The notes under the pieces were generated by a model. That model did no database searches and was not told the DNA's origin. It saw only the letters and a list, made by a program, of their open reading frames with translations. From NCBI RefSeq assembly GCF_002797575.1, contig NZ_PGTX01000002.1, positions 310,001 through 374,000 of the forward strand: a stretch of DNA of 64,000 nucleotides. The letters are read 5' to 3'. Of this stretch, positions 34,370 to 44,221 are shown piece after piece. Origin of the DNA: Polynucleobacter brandtiae. GTDB lineage: Bacteria > Pseudomonadota > Gammaproteobacteria > Burkholderiales > Burkholderiaceae. Numbering within the stretch: position 1 is the first letter of the stretch; every line of letters begins with the position of its first letter. The position numbers and the translations under genes were made by a program.

Positions 34370-35275
34370 ATGGATTTAAGTAACCTCGATTTTTTAAAAC
34401 AGCAAGATATGCCAAGCGGCGCCCTATACATGGTTGCCACTCCGATTGGAAACATGGGAGACATCACTTTGAGGGCACTACACATCCTGAATTCAGTAGA
34501 TGGTATTGCCTGCGAAGATACCCGCCACAGTGGGCCGCTATTGCAGTATTTCGGTATCCATAAAAAATGCCTAGCACTACACGAACATAACGAAATTACG
34601 GGGGCACAGACCATCATTGAGCGTCTTTCCCAAAATGAGCGATGGGCCTACATATCAGATGCGGGGACTCCAGGAATATCAGATCCTGGGGCAAGACTTG
34701 TAAATGCAGTTCAAAAAGCAGGCTTTCGAATTATTCCCGTGCCGGGTGCCAGCGCCATTTCTACTGCCATTTCTGCAAGTGGTACGGTTATGCTGCCATC
34801 CGAGGGGCGCTTTCAGTTTCTGGGCTTTTGGCCAAATAAGGCAAAGGAACGAGATGTTTTTATTCAGGAGCTCCAAACGAGCTCCAAAACTACTATCTTT
34901 TTTGAGTCGCCCCATCACATTCAAGCAACCCTTGCATTACTGGGCAAGCAACTAGAGCCCGATCGCCAAATAGTAGTCGGCCGAGAGCTTACTAAAAAAT
35001 TTGAACAGCTAGTTTCCCTAAAAGCCGCAGACATTGCGCAATGGCTTAAAGAAGCAGAAAGTCTTCGGGGGGAATTCATTATTTTAGTAGCGGGGCGTCA
35101 AGCCAATGGGAGCGAGGCCCCAGAACATGCAAGCCTACTATTATGGGCAAATGCCCTCAGCCCCTATTTAGCGAGCAAAGAAATCGCGGCCGTACTTGCA
35201 CAGGTACTGGGAATGAGCAAGAAAGAAGCCTATCAGGTTGCATTGGCTGCGAAAGAGCAAAATCCTGAAAAGTAA
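34370..35275 (+). CDS. rsmI: 16S rRNA 2'-O-ribose methyltransferase (C1402)
   Basis: RsmI of 301 residues, a SAM-dependent enzyme that methylates the ribose of C1402 in the 16S decoding centre. The tetrapyrrole-methylase fold is shown by LYMVATPIGNMGDITLRAL, CEDTRHSGPLLQYF and YISDAGTPGISDPGARLV in the first 110 residues. It is divergent from the SIS gene with 108 bases between the chosen starts. In many relatives yraN and lpoA lie here and they are absent. A strong terminator follows the stop. Confidence 0.95.
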   Translation: MDLSNLDFLKQQDMPSGALYMVATPIGNMGDITLRALHILNSVDGIACEDTRHSGPLLQYFGIHKKCLALHEHNEITGAQTIIERLSQNERWAYISDAGTPGISDPGARLVNAVQKAGFRIIPVPGASAISTAISASGTVMLPSEGRFQFLGFWPNKAKERDVFIQELQTSSKTTIFFESPHHIQATLALLGKQLEPDRQIVVGRELTKKFEQLVSLKAADIAQWLKEAESLRGEFIILVAGRQANGSEAPEHASLLLWANALSPYLASKEIAAVLAQVLGMSKKEAYQVALAAKEQNPEK

Positions 35276-35303
35276 AAAAGCTGGCGTTAAGCCAGCTTTT
35301 TTG
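35274..35303. terminator. Bidirectional intrinsic terminator after rsmI
   Basis: AAAAAAGCTGGC-GTTAA-GCCAGCTTTTTT: a stem rich in G-C at its top, flanked by A and T runs on both sides. It ends rsmI on the plus strand and the cytochrome gene on the minus strand, which converge here. Confidence 0.9.
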
Positions 35304-35321
35304 TTTCATTTTTACTGAAGT

Positions 35322-35813
35322 TTATTTCTCAGCAGGGGCCTTAGGCTCTACTAGTTTTCCACCGGCCGCATTAGCCATATAAACAACTGCACGACCCAGC
35401 TCATAGTCGCTTATATCTGCCGGATTTGCACCACCGCGGGCGGGCATTGCGCCCTTGCCTTTAATCACCGAAGTAAGCAGCACATCGTAACCCTTGCCTA
35501 GGCGTGCAGCCCAAGCGCTGGTATCGCCGAATTTAGGGGCTCCAGCCGCGCCAGTCGCGTGACAGGAGGAACAGACCGCTTTGTAAACCTGTTCGCCTGT
35601 TTGCATTTCCCGTGGCGCACTAGCGTCTTTAAAGTTCAGCTGAGCCACCGGCTTAATCAGCTGCTCCGCCGAAGCCTCGGTATCGGCCCGCTTTCCACTG
35701 TTGACATAGACTAACAATAATAAAATGATGATTAGCGGCACAAAAAAGCACGCAAACACCATGATGATTAACTGTTTAGGGGTCTTAATTAGATTTCCGT
35801 GCTCTTCGCTCAT
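35322..35813 (-). CDS. Membrane-anchored c-type cytochrome (c5 type)
   Basis: A 163-residue protein with one N-terminal membrane segment (residues about 14-36, IIMVFACFFVPLIIILLLL). A periplasmic haem domain follows with CSSCH (C81-H85), GAPKFGDTSAW and a likely axial methionine in GKGAMPARGG. This is the usual make-up of cytochrome c5-like proteins of beta- and gammaproteobacteria that pass electrons to terminal oxidases. It stands alone, with no oxidase genes nearby. Confidence 0.92.
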   Translation of the reverse strand: MSEEHGNLIKTPKQLIIMVFACFFVPLIIILLLLVYVNSGKRADTEASAEQLIKPVAQLNFKDASAPREMQTGEQVYKAVCSSCHATGAAGAPKFGDTSAWAARLGKGYDVLLTSVIKGKGAMPARGGANPADISDYELGRAVVYMANAAGGKLVEPKAPAEK

Positions 35814-35919
35814 AGGACTTTTTATTATTTAACGGGTTTAAAGTAGATTTCGACAGATTATAACGAGAGCTCAGCCCTATAGGCACTTACAATGTGCGAG
35901 CATGCGTTTTTCTCAATAA

Positions 35920-35995
35920 GCGCCCGTAGCTCAGTGGATAGAGTATTGGCCTCCGAAGCCAAGGGTCGCAGGTTCGATTCCTGCCGGGCGCACCA
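35920..35995 (+). tRNA. tRNA-Arg (anticodon CCG)
   Basis: Full cloverleaf on the plus strand with acceptor arms GCGCCCG/CGGGCGC, anticodon stem TTGGC/GCCAA, loop CTCCGAA, T loop GTTCGAT and an encoded CCA end. It is a lone tRNA gene in the mixed-strand region, 80 bases before the desaturase. Confidence 0.97.
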
Positions 35996-36075
35996 ATGTG
36001 AGGGGTTTTTGACTCACGTCATGCGAGAAGTTATGAATAAGGCTATCATTTCTGTCTAACTTATTGATTCTAATC

Positions 36076-37218
36076 ATGTCCACACACTTAAATACTACCC
36101 TTTCTGAGCCATCCATACTCAATCCATTGGCCCCCGAGCTACCATTACCGCACCGAAAAATTATTCGTAGCTGGTTAATTCCTATGGCACAGGGCGAAAC
36201 AGCGAAGGCACTGCTATTACTGGTGACCGATGCCGTCTTGTGGCTTGGCTGTATTGCTGGAACCATTTTTGTAGAAAGTATTTTGCTCAAAATTGTTTTT
36301 GGTATCGTGGCTGGTTTTGTAACTGGACGCATCTTTATATTGGGCCACGATGCGTGCCATCAAAGCTTCACGCCCCACCGCGAACTAAACAAAGTGCTAG
36401 GTCGTATTGCTTTCTTGCCATCCCTAACACCATATAGCCTATGGGACGTAGGCCATAATGTGGTTCACCACGGCCAAACCAATCTAAAGGGCTTTGACTT
36501 TGTTTGGGCCCCATTGTCCAAATCTGAATTTGACGCCTTACCTGCTTGGCGTAAAAGTCTAGAGCGCTTATATCGAAGCGGCTGGGGACCTGTCTTTTAT
36601 TACCTCATTGAAATTTGGTGGAGACGGGAGTACTTTCCTAACGCACAAAATAAACCCGGTAATCGCCCAATTTTTCTGAAGGACAACCTACTCGTTACCG
36701 CATTTGCCATTATTTGGATTGCCTGCCTGATTGTTGGCGCCCTAGCTACAGACCAATCAGTATTAACTGGCTTACTTGCTGGCTTTGCACTGCCTTTCTT
36801 GTTTTGGAATGGCATGATTGGTTTTGTGGTGTATGTTCACCATACCCACCCAAATGTATCCTGGTATGACAAGAAATCAGAGTGGTTACGTGCCCAGCCC
36901 TTTGTTTCCACCACCGTCCACCTTACTTTTAACTGGATCTGGGGCAAACTGATGCACCACATCATGGAGCATACTGCACATCATGTAGACATGAGTGTTC
37001 CCCTGTATCGGTTACCAGAAGCACAAAATACGCTTGAAACTATCCTTCCGGAGCGTATTTTTATTCAAAAGTTTTCCTGGGCTTGGTATTTTGATACTGC
37101 CCGCAAATGCAAACTATATGACTTTGAAAACAAAGCTTGGCTTGATTTTGATGGCAATAAGATGGCCGAATCTGTCAGGGTTGTTTTAAGTCCAGCTCCG
37201 TCAGTACAAAACGGGTAA
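36076..37218 (+). CDS. Membrane fatty-acid desaturase
   Basis: A 380-residue integral membrane desaturase starting at the ATG 36076 (MSTHLNTTLSEPS). Three histidine clusters that hold the di-iron centre are present: HDACH (91-95), HNVVHH (127-132) and HTAHH (299-303). Hydrophobic spans lie at about residues 45-90 and 205-252. This layout is that of acyl-lipid omega-3/omega-6 (delta-12) type desaturases, which introduce double bonds and keep membranes fluid in the cold. Substrate and position are inferred. It is next to tRNA-Arg, apart from any lipid gene. Confidence 0.88.
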   Translation: MSTHLNTTLSEPSILNPLAPELPLPHRKIIRSWLIPMAQGETAKALLLLVTDAVLWLGCIAGTIFVESILLKIVFGIVAGFVTGRIFILGHDACHQSFTPHRELNKVLGRIAFLPSLTPYSLWDVGHNVVHHGQTNLKGFDFVWAPLSKSEFDALPAWRKSLERLYRSGWGPVFYYLIEIWWRREYFPNAQNKPGNRPIFLKDNLLVTAFAIIWIACLIVGALATDQSVLTGLLAGFALPFLFWNGMIGFVVYVHHTHPNVSWYDKKSEWLRAQPFVSTTVHLTFNWIWGKLMHHIMEHTAHHVDMSVPLYRLPEAQNTLETILPERIFIQKFSWAWYFDTARKCKLYDFENKAWLDFDGNKMAESVRVVLSPAPSVQNG

Positions 37219-37259
37219 AATAGGTCTCCTGTAAAAGATTTGGATTACCCGGATTGCCC

Positions 37260-37445
37260 ATGACTACATCTACTCCAGCCGCCACTCAAGACACCTCTCA
37301 GAGCCTGAAATTTTGCTCATCTTGCAGTCGAGAGAAGCGTCTGGAAGGCGGCACCTGGATACCAACCAGCAATCGTAAGCAACGCTGGATTTGTGCCAGT
37401 TGTTTGTACAATCGCACCCATCGCACCGGCTCTGCAAAAACCTAA
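37260..37445 (+). CDS. Small zinc-ribbon protein of unknown function
   Basis: A 61-residue protein from the ATG at 37260, just after the desaturase. It has two CxxC knuckles, CSSC (C19, C22) and CASC (C45, C48), spaced 22 residues apart, the usual pattern of a zinc ribbon. The 5' part is rich in Ser and Thr; the end is basic. I do not recognise a named family. The paired cysteines and placement between two real genes favour a true gene. It may share the desaturase transcript; nucleic-acid binding is only a guess. Confidence 0.65.
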   Translation: MTTSTPAATQDTSQSLKFCSSCSREKRLEGGTWIPTSNRKQRWICASCLYNRTHRTGSAKT

Positions 37446-37510
37446 CTACCACTTTTGGATTTGTCGTAGTTAGCGTCATGCGCTCCATCCTGCCATGGAG
37501 TTCTTCTTTT
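37442..37510 (+). terminator. Two hairpins before gcvH, possible weak terminator
   Basis: Arms CTAACTAC (37442-37449) and GTAGTTAG (37466-37473) form one stem. CTCCAT/ATGGAG (37483-37488 with 37495-37500) forms another, followed by TTCTTCTTTT. The second might end transcription from the zinc-ribbon gene. Confidence 0.4.
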
Positions 37511-37529
37511 GTTCGCAATAGGTTAACTC

Positions 37530-37922
37530 ATGAACACTCAAGATACATTTAAGTTTGCACAAACCCATGAGTGGGCCAGTGCGGAAGCAGATGATTTAAT
37601 TTGGGTTGGAATAAGTCACCATGCCCAAGAGGCGCTTGGTGACGTTATGTTTTTTCAGGCGCCCACAATTGGTCAACAGGTAAAGCAAGGCGAAGCAATA
37701 GCAGTCATCGAATCGGTAAAGGCAGCGAGTGATATTCATGCGCCGATTAGCGGGGAGATTGTTGCCCTTAACGCCGACATGGATTCATCCCCAGAATCAG
37801 TCAATCAAAGCCCGTATGCAATGTGGCTTTTTAAAATCAAACCTCATTCTTCCCAGACCCTTGATAAAGAATTGAGCTCCCTAATGAACTTGGATCAATA
37901 CAGCGCTAATGCTGGGAACTAA
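37530..37922 (+). CDS. gcvH: Glycine cleavage system H protein
   Basis: GcvH of 130 residues, the lipoylated carrier of the glycine cleavage system, which moves the aminomethyl group between the P, T and L proteins. The lipoyl lysine is K64 within ESVKAASD, and the start FKFAQTHEWASAE is typical. The genes for P and T are not beside it or elsewhere in the window. It could act with distant gcvP/gcvT or in lipoate transfer to other enzymes. Its stop overlaps the priA stop by 4 bases. Confidence 0.93.
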   Translation: MNTQDTFKFAQTHEWASAEADDLIWVGISHHAQEALGDVMFFQAPTIGQQVKQGEAIAVIESVKAASDIHAPISGEIVALNADMDSSPESVNQSPYAMWLFKIKPHSSQTLDKELSSLMNLDQYSANAGN

Positions 37923-40099
37923 ATAGCAATCGGGTCGCGCTCAATTAACCAGCGCACTCTTGATGTCTTACTAATACGTCCTTGAGAATTGTGACGCAAA
38001 TGTTGATCAATGACTTCAAGAGCCTCTTGTAATGTTTTGCGATTCATAGACTCAATTACCAATTGGGCTCGCTCAGATCCGGCAACCCGCATGATGGGCT
38101 TAGGAACGGGATCATAAATCTTCAATTCTTTTGTAATAACACCACGCGCCCTTAAAAACTGCTTTAGCTCATTTAAAAATTGAATTGCCTTCTCTAAGCT
38201 TTTTCCCTCGGCATGAATCAAGGCTTGATAAGAGCAGGGCGGTAGTTTAGCCTCTTCTCTTTCATTCGCAGTAAACGCTAAAAAACCATCAACGTCATGA
38301 TGTAATAAGTATTGATAAACGGGCGACTCTGGATATTGTGTTTCAATATAAATAGCGCCACCGTCCTCCCCATCTGTACCTGCTCTTCCAGCGCGCCCAG
38401 CTACTTGTACCAATTGCGCAAATAATCGTTCCGCCGCTCTAAAGTCAGCAGAATATAAACGGCTATCGGCGTCCAGTACCGCTACCAGCCCTATGTTCTG
38501 GTAGTCATGGCCTTTTGCGATCATTTGCGTGCCAACGATAATATCGACATGGCCCTCATGTATTTTTTGAAAAAGCGCTTCTGCTCCCTTGCTCTTTCTA
38601 CTTGAATCTATATCCACTCTTAATACACTTGCATTGGGCCACATTTCTTCAATAGCATCTTCTAGTTTTTGCGTTCCATGCCCCAGTGTTTTAAGATCAG
38701 CGTTGCCACAGTCTGGGCAAAAACTAGGAATACTTTTGACTAATCCACAATGATGACAATTTAATAGTGCTTTGTTTCCAATAGATCCTGCCTTATGCAT
38801 GACGGTATAAGTCGAACACTGCGTACACTTTGATAGCCAATTGCATGCATTGCAACTGAGCACCGGTGCAAAGCCACGTCGATTAATCAGTATTAAACTT
38901 TGTTTTTTTGCCTCTAGATTTTTTGTAATTGCTAGCGCTAATGTTTTAGTTATTAAGCTTTTCTGTTTGGGTGCGCCAACGTCACCAGGGCTATATTGAT
39001 TTTGTGGGTCACGCGTATTGATTAAATGTACTTTAGGTAAGGCCGCTCCCTGCGCGCGCTGATCTAGTCTTATATTTTCATATCGACCTGACTGTGCGGC
39101 CATCCACGTTTCTAGTGATGGCGTTGCGGAAGACAATAAAATTGGAATGCCCAGATCATGCGCCCTCCATATTGCTAAGTCCCTAGCAGAGTACCTTATT
39201 CCATCCTGCTGCTTGTAAGAGGCATCATGTTCCTCGTCTACTACAATTGCACTGAGATAGGGGAGGGAGGTTAAAGCGGCCAATCTCGTTCCTAAAATAA
39301 TTTTGGCCTTTCCTGTCATTGCCTCGTACCATGCAATGCCCCTCTTTTTTTCGCTAATGCCGCTGTGTAACACCACCATCTTTTTTTCTGGAAAATATGC
39401 GTTAACCCTTCTTTCCAGCTGTGGGGTTAAGTTTATTTCTGGCACCAGCAAAAGCACTTGCGCACTTTCGTCTTCTAAAATATCAGCAAGCCAATTGAGA
39501 AATACTGCTGTTTTGCCGCTACCTGTTTGTCCTTGCAACAAGATTGCTCTAAAGCCGCCGGCTTTTTCCTTATTTGCAATTAGTGCATCAAGGGCTTCTT
39601 TTTGATTAGGGTTTAACCGGTCTTTTGTAATTAAGCCTTCCGTAACAAGGGCTTTATTTTTGGCTTTCTTTTTTTCTGCAACTTCTATTTTTTGAAGGAT
39701 TTGACCCCATTCATCTGACTTTTTCCACATTTGTGGAATGGTCGGCAAGATCGTTTCTCCTAGCGAGTGGACGTAGTACTGGCTGGCAAAATTGATTAGG
39801 CGCAACATAGAGGGGTCTAACGCCGGTAACGGCGCTAAATAATTTACTGATTTAAGCTTTTTAATATCAAAATCGGAGTGATCGCTTACTTTTATAACAA
39901 GCCCAACACTCTTTGACCTAGCAAGTGGCACTTCTACTAAATTACCTATTTCTGGTAATTTGCCTATTTTTTCAGCATCCCAGAGATAGTCAAATCCTTG
40001 GGCCAAAGGCTTATCGAATACCACTTGAACCACAATAGGCTTAAGCATCATTTGCCCTAGATTGCCGCCTTTGCTTGTGGATAAGTCTGTGGATATCAT
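37919..40099 (-). CDS. priA: Primosomal protein N', replication restart helicase PriA
   Basis: PriA of up to 726 residues, a 3'-5' helicase that restarts stalled forks by reloading the replisome. The Walker A GQTGSGKT is at residues 190-197 and the DEEH box near 288. The zinc cluster CNACNWLSKCTQC with CHHCG and CPDCG is complete. The start is doubtful. The first 16 codons (MISTDLSTSKGG...) are unlike the family and cover two DnaA boxes. Starts at 40051 or 40048 (MMLKPIVVQVVFDKPLAQG) fit other PriA proteins better. Confidence 0.95.
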   Translation of the reverse strand: MISTDLSTSKGGNLGQMMLKPIVVQVVFDKPLAQGFDYLWDAEKIGKLPEIGNLVEVPLARSKSVGLVIKVSDHSDFDIKKLKSVNYLAPLPALDPSMLRLINFASQYYVHSLGETILPTIPQMWKKSDEWGQILQKIEVAEKKKAKNKALVTEGLITKDRLNPNQKEALDALIANKEKAGGFRAILLQGQTGSGKTAVFLNWLADILEDESAQVLLLVPEINLTPQLERRVNAYFPEKKMVVLHSGISEKKRGIAWYEAMTGKAKIILGTRLAALTSLPYLSAIVVDEEHDASYKQQDGIRYSARDLAIWRAHDLGIPILLSSATPSLETWMAAQSGRYENIRLDQRAQGAALPKVHLINTRDPQNQYSPGDVGAPKQKSLITKTLALAITKNLEAKKQSLILINRRGFAPVLSCNACNWLSKCTQCSTYTVMHKAGSIGNKALLNCHHCGLVKSIPSFCPDCGNADLKTLGHGTQKLEDAIEEMWPNASVLRVDIDSSRKSKGAEALFQKIHEGHVDIIVGTQMIAKGHDYQNIGLVAVLDADSRLYSADFRAAERLFAQLVQVAGRAGRAGTDGEDGGAIYIETQYPESPVYQYLLHHDVDGFLAFTANEREEAKLPPCSYQALIHAEGKSLEKAIQFLNELKQFLRARGVITKELKIYDPVPKPIMRVAGSERAQLVIESMNRKTLQEALEVIDQHLRHNSQGRISKTSRVRWLIERDPIAI
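40076..40096. promoter_or_regulatory. Tandem DnaA boxes at the 5' end of priA
   Basis: TGTGGATAA (40076-40084, an exact DnaA box in reverse) and TGTGGATAT (40088-40096, one mismatch) are in the same orientation 12 bases apart. A third match to the relaxed consensus TTATNCACA lies at 40263-40271. Between them the DNA is very AT-rich. Confidence 0.6.
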
Positions 40100-40311
40100 A
40101 CAAAATTTGGTTTTCTGTTATTTATTCTATAGCAATTGATTTTGAAATCATAATTCAGTATTTTCATTAATAACTATATTAATCAAGTACTTATAAGATT
40201 TATTAAATGTAGCTATTGAAACTTGCTTCCAATCTCACTGTATTTATATGTCTGCACTAATATGTGCATAACTTTTCCCAAAATTGGGCCTAAGTTAGCA
40301 TTTACTTTGAA
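40100..40311. other. AT-rich spacer between hemE and priA
   Basis: About 210 bases with no gene, strongly AT-rich, holding a DnaA-box-like TGTGCATAA at 40263-40271. It must carry the priA promoter, but no hexamer pair stands out. Confidence 0.4.
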
Positions 40312-41424
40312 TTATTCGACGGCTCTGAGTGCTTTTGACTTTGAAATTACCGCTGCAGATAGGGCGCTTACACTTTCTGGCGGAGTAAATTGATTAATAC
40401 CATGTCCCAGGTTAAAAATATGTCCATCAAGTGGATGTAGTCCGGACTTAAGTGGGGGCGCCTTTGCTAAATCATCAAGCAAGGCTGAAGTTGCCGCTTC
40501 AATCTGACTGGGGTCAGAAAATAGAATTAGTGGATCTAAATTGCCCTGCAAGGCTAAGGGCTTGTTGATTTCTAGTAACTGCTTCCGGGCTCGGCTTAAC
40601 GGCATTGTCCAGTCTATTGCAATTACATCGGCACCCGCTTGTGCAATGTCATTCAACCAGATGCCGCCACCCTTTGTAAACATAATGACGGGTATTTTTT
40701 TACCCTCATATTCACGCGGTAACAACTCAATCACTCTTTGCATTGAAGACAATGACATGCGCTGGTACCAGCCATCTGGCAACAAGCCTCCCCAAGTATC
40801 AAAAATCATTAATGCTTGAGCGCCTGCTTTAACCTGTTCATGTAAATAGGCCGCAACTGACTGTATGTTGATCTCTAAAATATGGTTTAGCAAATCGGGA
40901 CGGCTGAACATCATTGTTTTTGCATGGCGGAAATCATCAGATCCCGATCCATCAATCATGTAACAAGCTAAAGTCCAAGGGCTTCCTGAAAAGCCTATTA
41001 AAGGAACCCGCTGCTTCCCATCTTGTATGAGCGCTTTTCGAATCTCTGAAACTGCATCAAAAACATATCTGAGTTGGTCCATATCGGCAACTCGTAATTT
41101 CTTTACTGCTTCTTCTGTGCGAAGTGGCTTATCAAAACTTGGGCCTTCACCTGCTGTAAATTTCAGACCCAAACCCATTGCATCGGGAATGGTCAAAATA
41201 TCAGAGAATAAAATTGCTGCATCTAGTGGGTAGCGATCCAGTGGTTGCAATGTTACTTCAGTTGCATAGGCTGGGTTTTTTGCAAGGCCAAGAAAGCTGC
41301 CAGCTCTTGCACGTGTGGCGTTATATTCTGGAAGATAGCGCCCCGCTTGACGCATGAGCCAAAGCGGGGTTTGGTCAACCGCTTCGCCTAAGCAGGCCCT
41401 TAAAAACCGATCATTTAACAGCAA
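40312..41424 (-). CDS. hemE: Uroporphyrinogen decarboxylase
   Basis: HemE of 370 residues, which turns uroporphyrinogen III into coproporphyrinogen III in haem synthesis. The signature [19 protein letters not shown] (residues 20-38) and [20 protein letters not shown] are present. The start is a TTG at 41422-41424 with no clear ribosome binding site, 14 bases after the atpC stop. No in-frame ATG exists nearby, so translation is probably coupled to atpC. Co-transcription with the ATP synthase genes is likely. Confidence 0.94.
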   Translation of the reverse strand: MLLNDRFLRACLGEAVDQTPLWLMRQAGRYLPEYNATRARAGSFLGLAKNPAYATEVTLQPLDRYPLDAAILFSDILTIPDAMGLGLKFTAGEGPSFDKPLRTEEAVKKLRVADMDQLRYVFDAVSEIRKALIQDGKQRVPLIGFSGSPWTLACYMIDGSGSDDFRHAKTMMFSRPDLLNHILEINIQSVAAYLHEQVKAGAQALMIFDTWGGLLPDGWYQRMSLSSMQRVIELLPREYEGKKIPVIMFTKGGGIWLNDIAQAGADVIAIDWTMPLSRARKQLLEINKPLALQGNLDPLILFSDPSQIEAATSALLDDLAKAPPLKSGLHPLDGHIFNLGHGINQFTPPESVSALSAAVISKSKALRAVE

Positions 41425-41438
41425 AGGATGGCCGGTTT

Positions 41439-41855
41439 TTATTTTTTACGCCGAAAACGCGCAAGCGCCGCCAACTGTGCTGCTGCCATCGCAAACTCTG
41501 ACTGGGCCAAAGCTAAATCAAAGTCTGTTCCACGATTCTGCATTGCTTCTTCTGCGCGCTTCTTCGCTTCAATCGCTTTTGCTTCGTCTAGATCATGGCC
41601 ACGAATAGCGGTATCGGCTAAAACTGTAACGTGATCAGGCTGTACTTCTAAATAGCCGCCCGCAACAAATACAAACTCCTCATCACCGTCTGCTTTTTCA
41701 ATGCGTACTGAGCCAGGGCGAATACGAGTAATTAAAGGGGTGTGGCCACGCAAGATACCGAGCTCGCCATTTTCACCGGGAAGCGCTACAAATTTGGCTT
41801 CGCCACTGAAAATAGACTGCTCAGCACTCACAACATCAACGCGTATGGTAGACAT
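41439..41855 (-). CDS. atpC: ATP synthase epsilon subunit
   Basis: AtpC of 138 residues, the small F1 stalk subunit whose C-terminal helices can brake ATP hydrolysis. The start [34 protein letters not shown] is typical (given here in part), and [18 protein letters not shown] is the helical domain. It is the last atp gene in the usual order, 21 bases after atpD and 14 before hemE. Confidence 0.96.
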   Translation of the reverse strand: MSTIRVDVVSAEQSIFSGEAKFVALPGENGELGILRGHTPLITRIRPGSVRIEKADGDEEFVFVAGGYLEVQPDHVTVLADTAIRGHDLDEAKAIEAKKRAEEAMQNRGTDFDLALAQSEFAMAAAQLAALARFRRKK

Positions 41856-41876
41856 GATTTCCCTAGATGAGTTCGA

Positions 41877-43292
<1,416 letters not shown>

Positions 43293-43334
43293 TTAATTCT
43301 GTAAATTCTTTTCGTATTCCTAAACGCTGACCGC

Positions 43335-44204
43335 TTAAACAGCAGCCGCTCCACCAACAATCTCTGACAGCTCTTTAGTAATAGCCGCTTGTCGTGTCTT
43401 GTTGTATTCCAACTGCAACTCACCAATCACATTCTTTGCATTATCCGAAGCAGCCTTCATCGAAACCATCCTTGCAGATTGTTCAGAGGCCATATTTTCG
43501 GTAACCGCTTGATAAATCATTGCTTCAACATAACGCTTTAACAAGCCATTCAAAATAGATTCGGCATCAGGCTCATAGATATAGTCCCAAGAGTTTCCTG
43601 CCTTTTCCTCCGGAGTTAAGGCAGCCGGCTCTAAGGGCAATAACTTTTCCAAAACGGGCTCTTGTTTCATCGCATTAACAAAGCGGGTATACGCCAAATA
43701 GACAGCGTCAATCTCGCCGCGTTCGAATGCCTCTAATTGCGCGATAATTGCCCCAATCAATACATCCATATGTGGCGTGTCGCCAATCTGAATAATTTGG
43801 GATAGTAGCTTTGCTTTAGAGCGATTCAAAAATTGCAGTCCTTTTGAGCCAATCGCCGTATAGGAGATTTCAATCTTTTGCTCTTGAAAGTCGCGTACTT
43901 GATTTGCAATCAAACGCAGTACGTTGGTATTTAGACCGCCGCACAAGCCCTTGTCTGTTGTAACTAGAATCGTGCCAACTTTCTTAATCTCACGAGTCGC
44001 CATATAAGCAGGACGAAACTCTGGATTTGCTTTAGAGAGATTGGCGACAATTTCACGAATTTTTTCAGCGTACGGGCGCGCATTTCGCATGCGCTCCTGA
44101 GCGCGACGCATCTTGGATGCGGCGACCATTTCCATTGCCTTCGTGATCTTGCGCGTATTTTGTACGCTCTTGATCTTAGATCGTATTTCTTTTGTACTTG
44201 CCAT
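43335..44204 (-). CDS. atpG: ATP synthase gamma subunit
   Basis: AtpG of 289 residues, the rotating central shaft of F1. The N-terminal coiled coil begins [20 protein letters not shown] with [30 protein letters not shown] and the C-terminal [20 protein letters not shown] are also family marks. It lies 17 bases after atpA and 57 before atpD. Confidence 0.98.
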   Translation of the reverse strand: MASTKEIRSKIKSVQNTRKITKAMEMVAASKMRRAQERMRNARPYAEKIREIVANLSKANPEFRPAYMATREIKKVGTILVTTDKGLCGGLNTNVLRLIANQVRDFQEQKIEISYTAIGSKGLQFLNRSKAKLLSQIIQIGDTPHMDVLIGAIIAQLEAFERGEIDAVYLAYTRFVNAMKQEPVLEKLLPLEPAALTPEEKAGNSWDYIYEPDAESILNGLLKRYVEAMIYQAVTENMASEQSARMVSMKAASDNAKNVIGELQLEYNKTRQAAITKELSEIVGGAAAV

Positions 44205-44221
44205 GATTTATGCGGATCCTC

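Noticed and set aside
35998-36017. GTGAG/CTCAC inverted repeat after tRNA-Arg as a terminator
   Set aside because: The stem is only five pairs with a 10-base loop and is not followed by a T tract.
40048-40311. The AT-rich hemE-priA spacer with DnaA boxes as the main origin
   Set aside because: All genes from 41 to 64 kb would then run toward the origin, and the dnaA-dnaN spacer has more boxes plus the triplet run.
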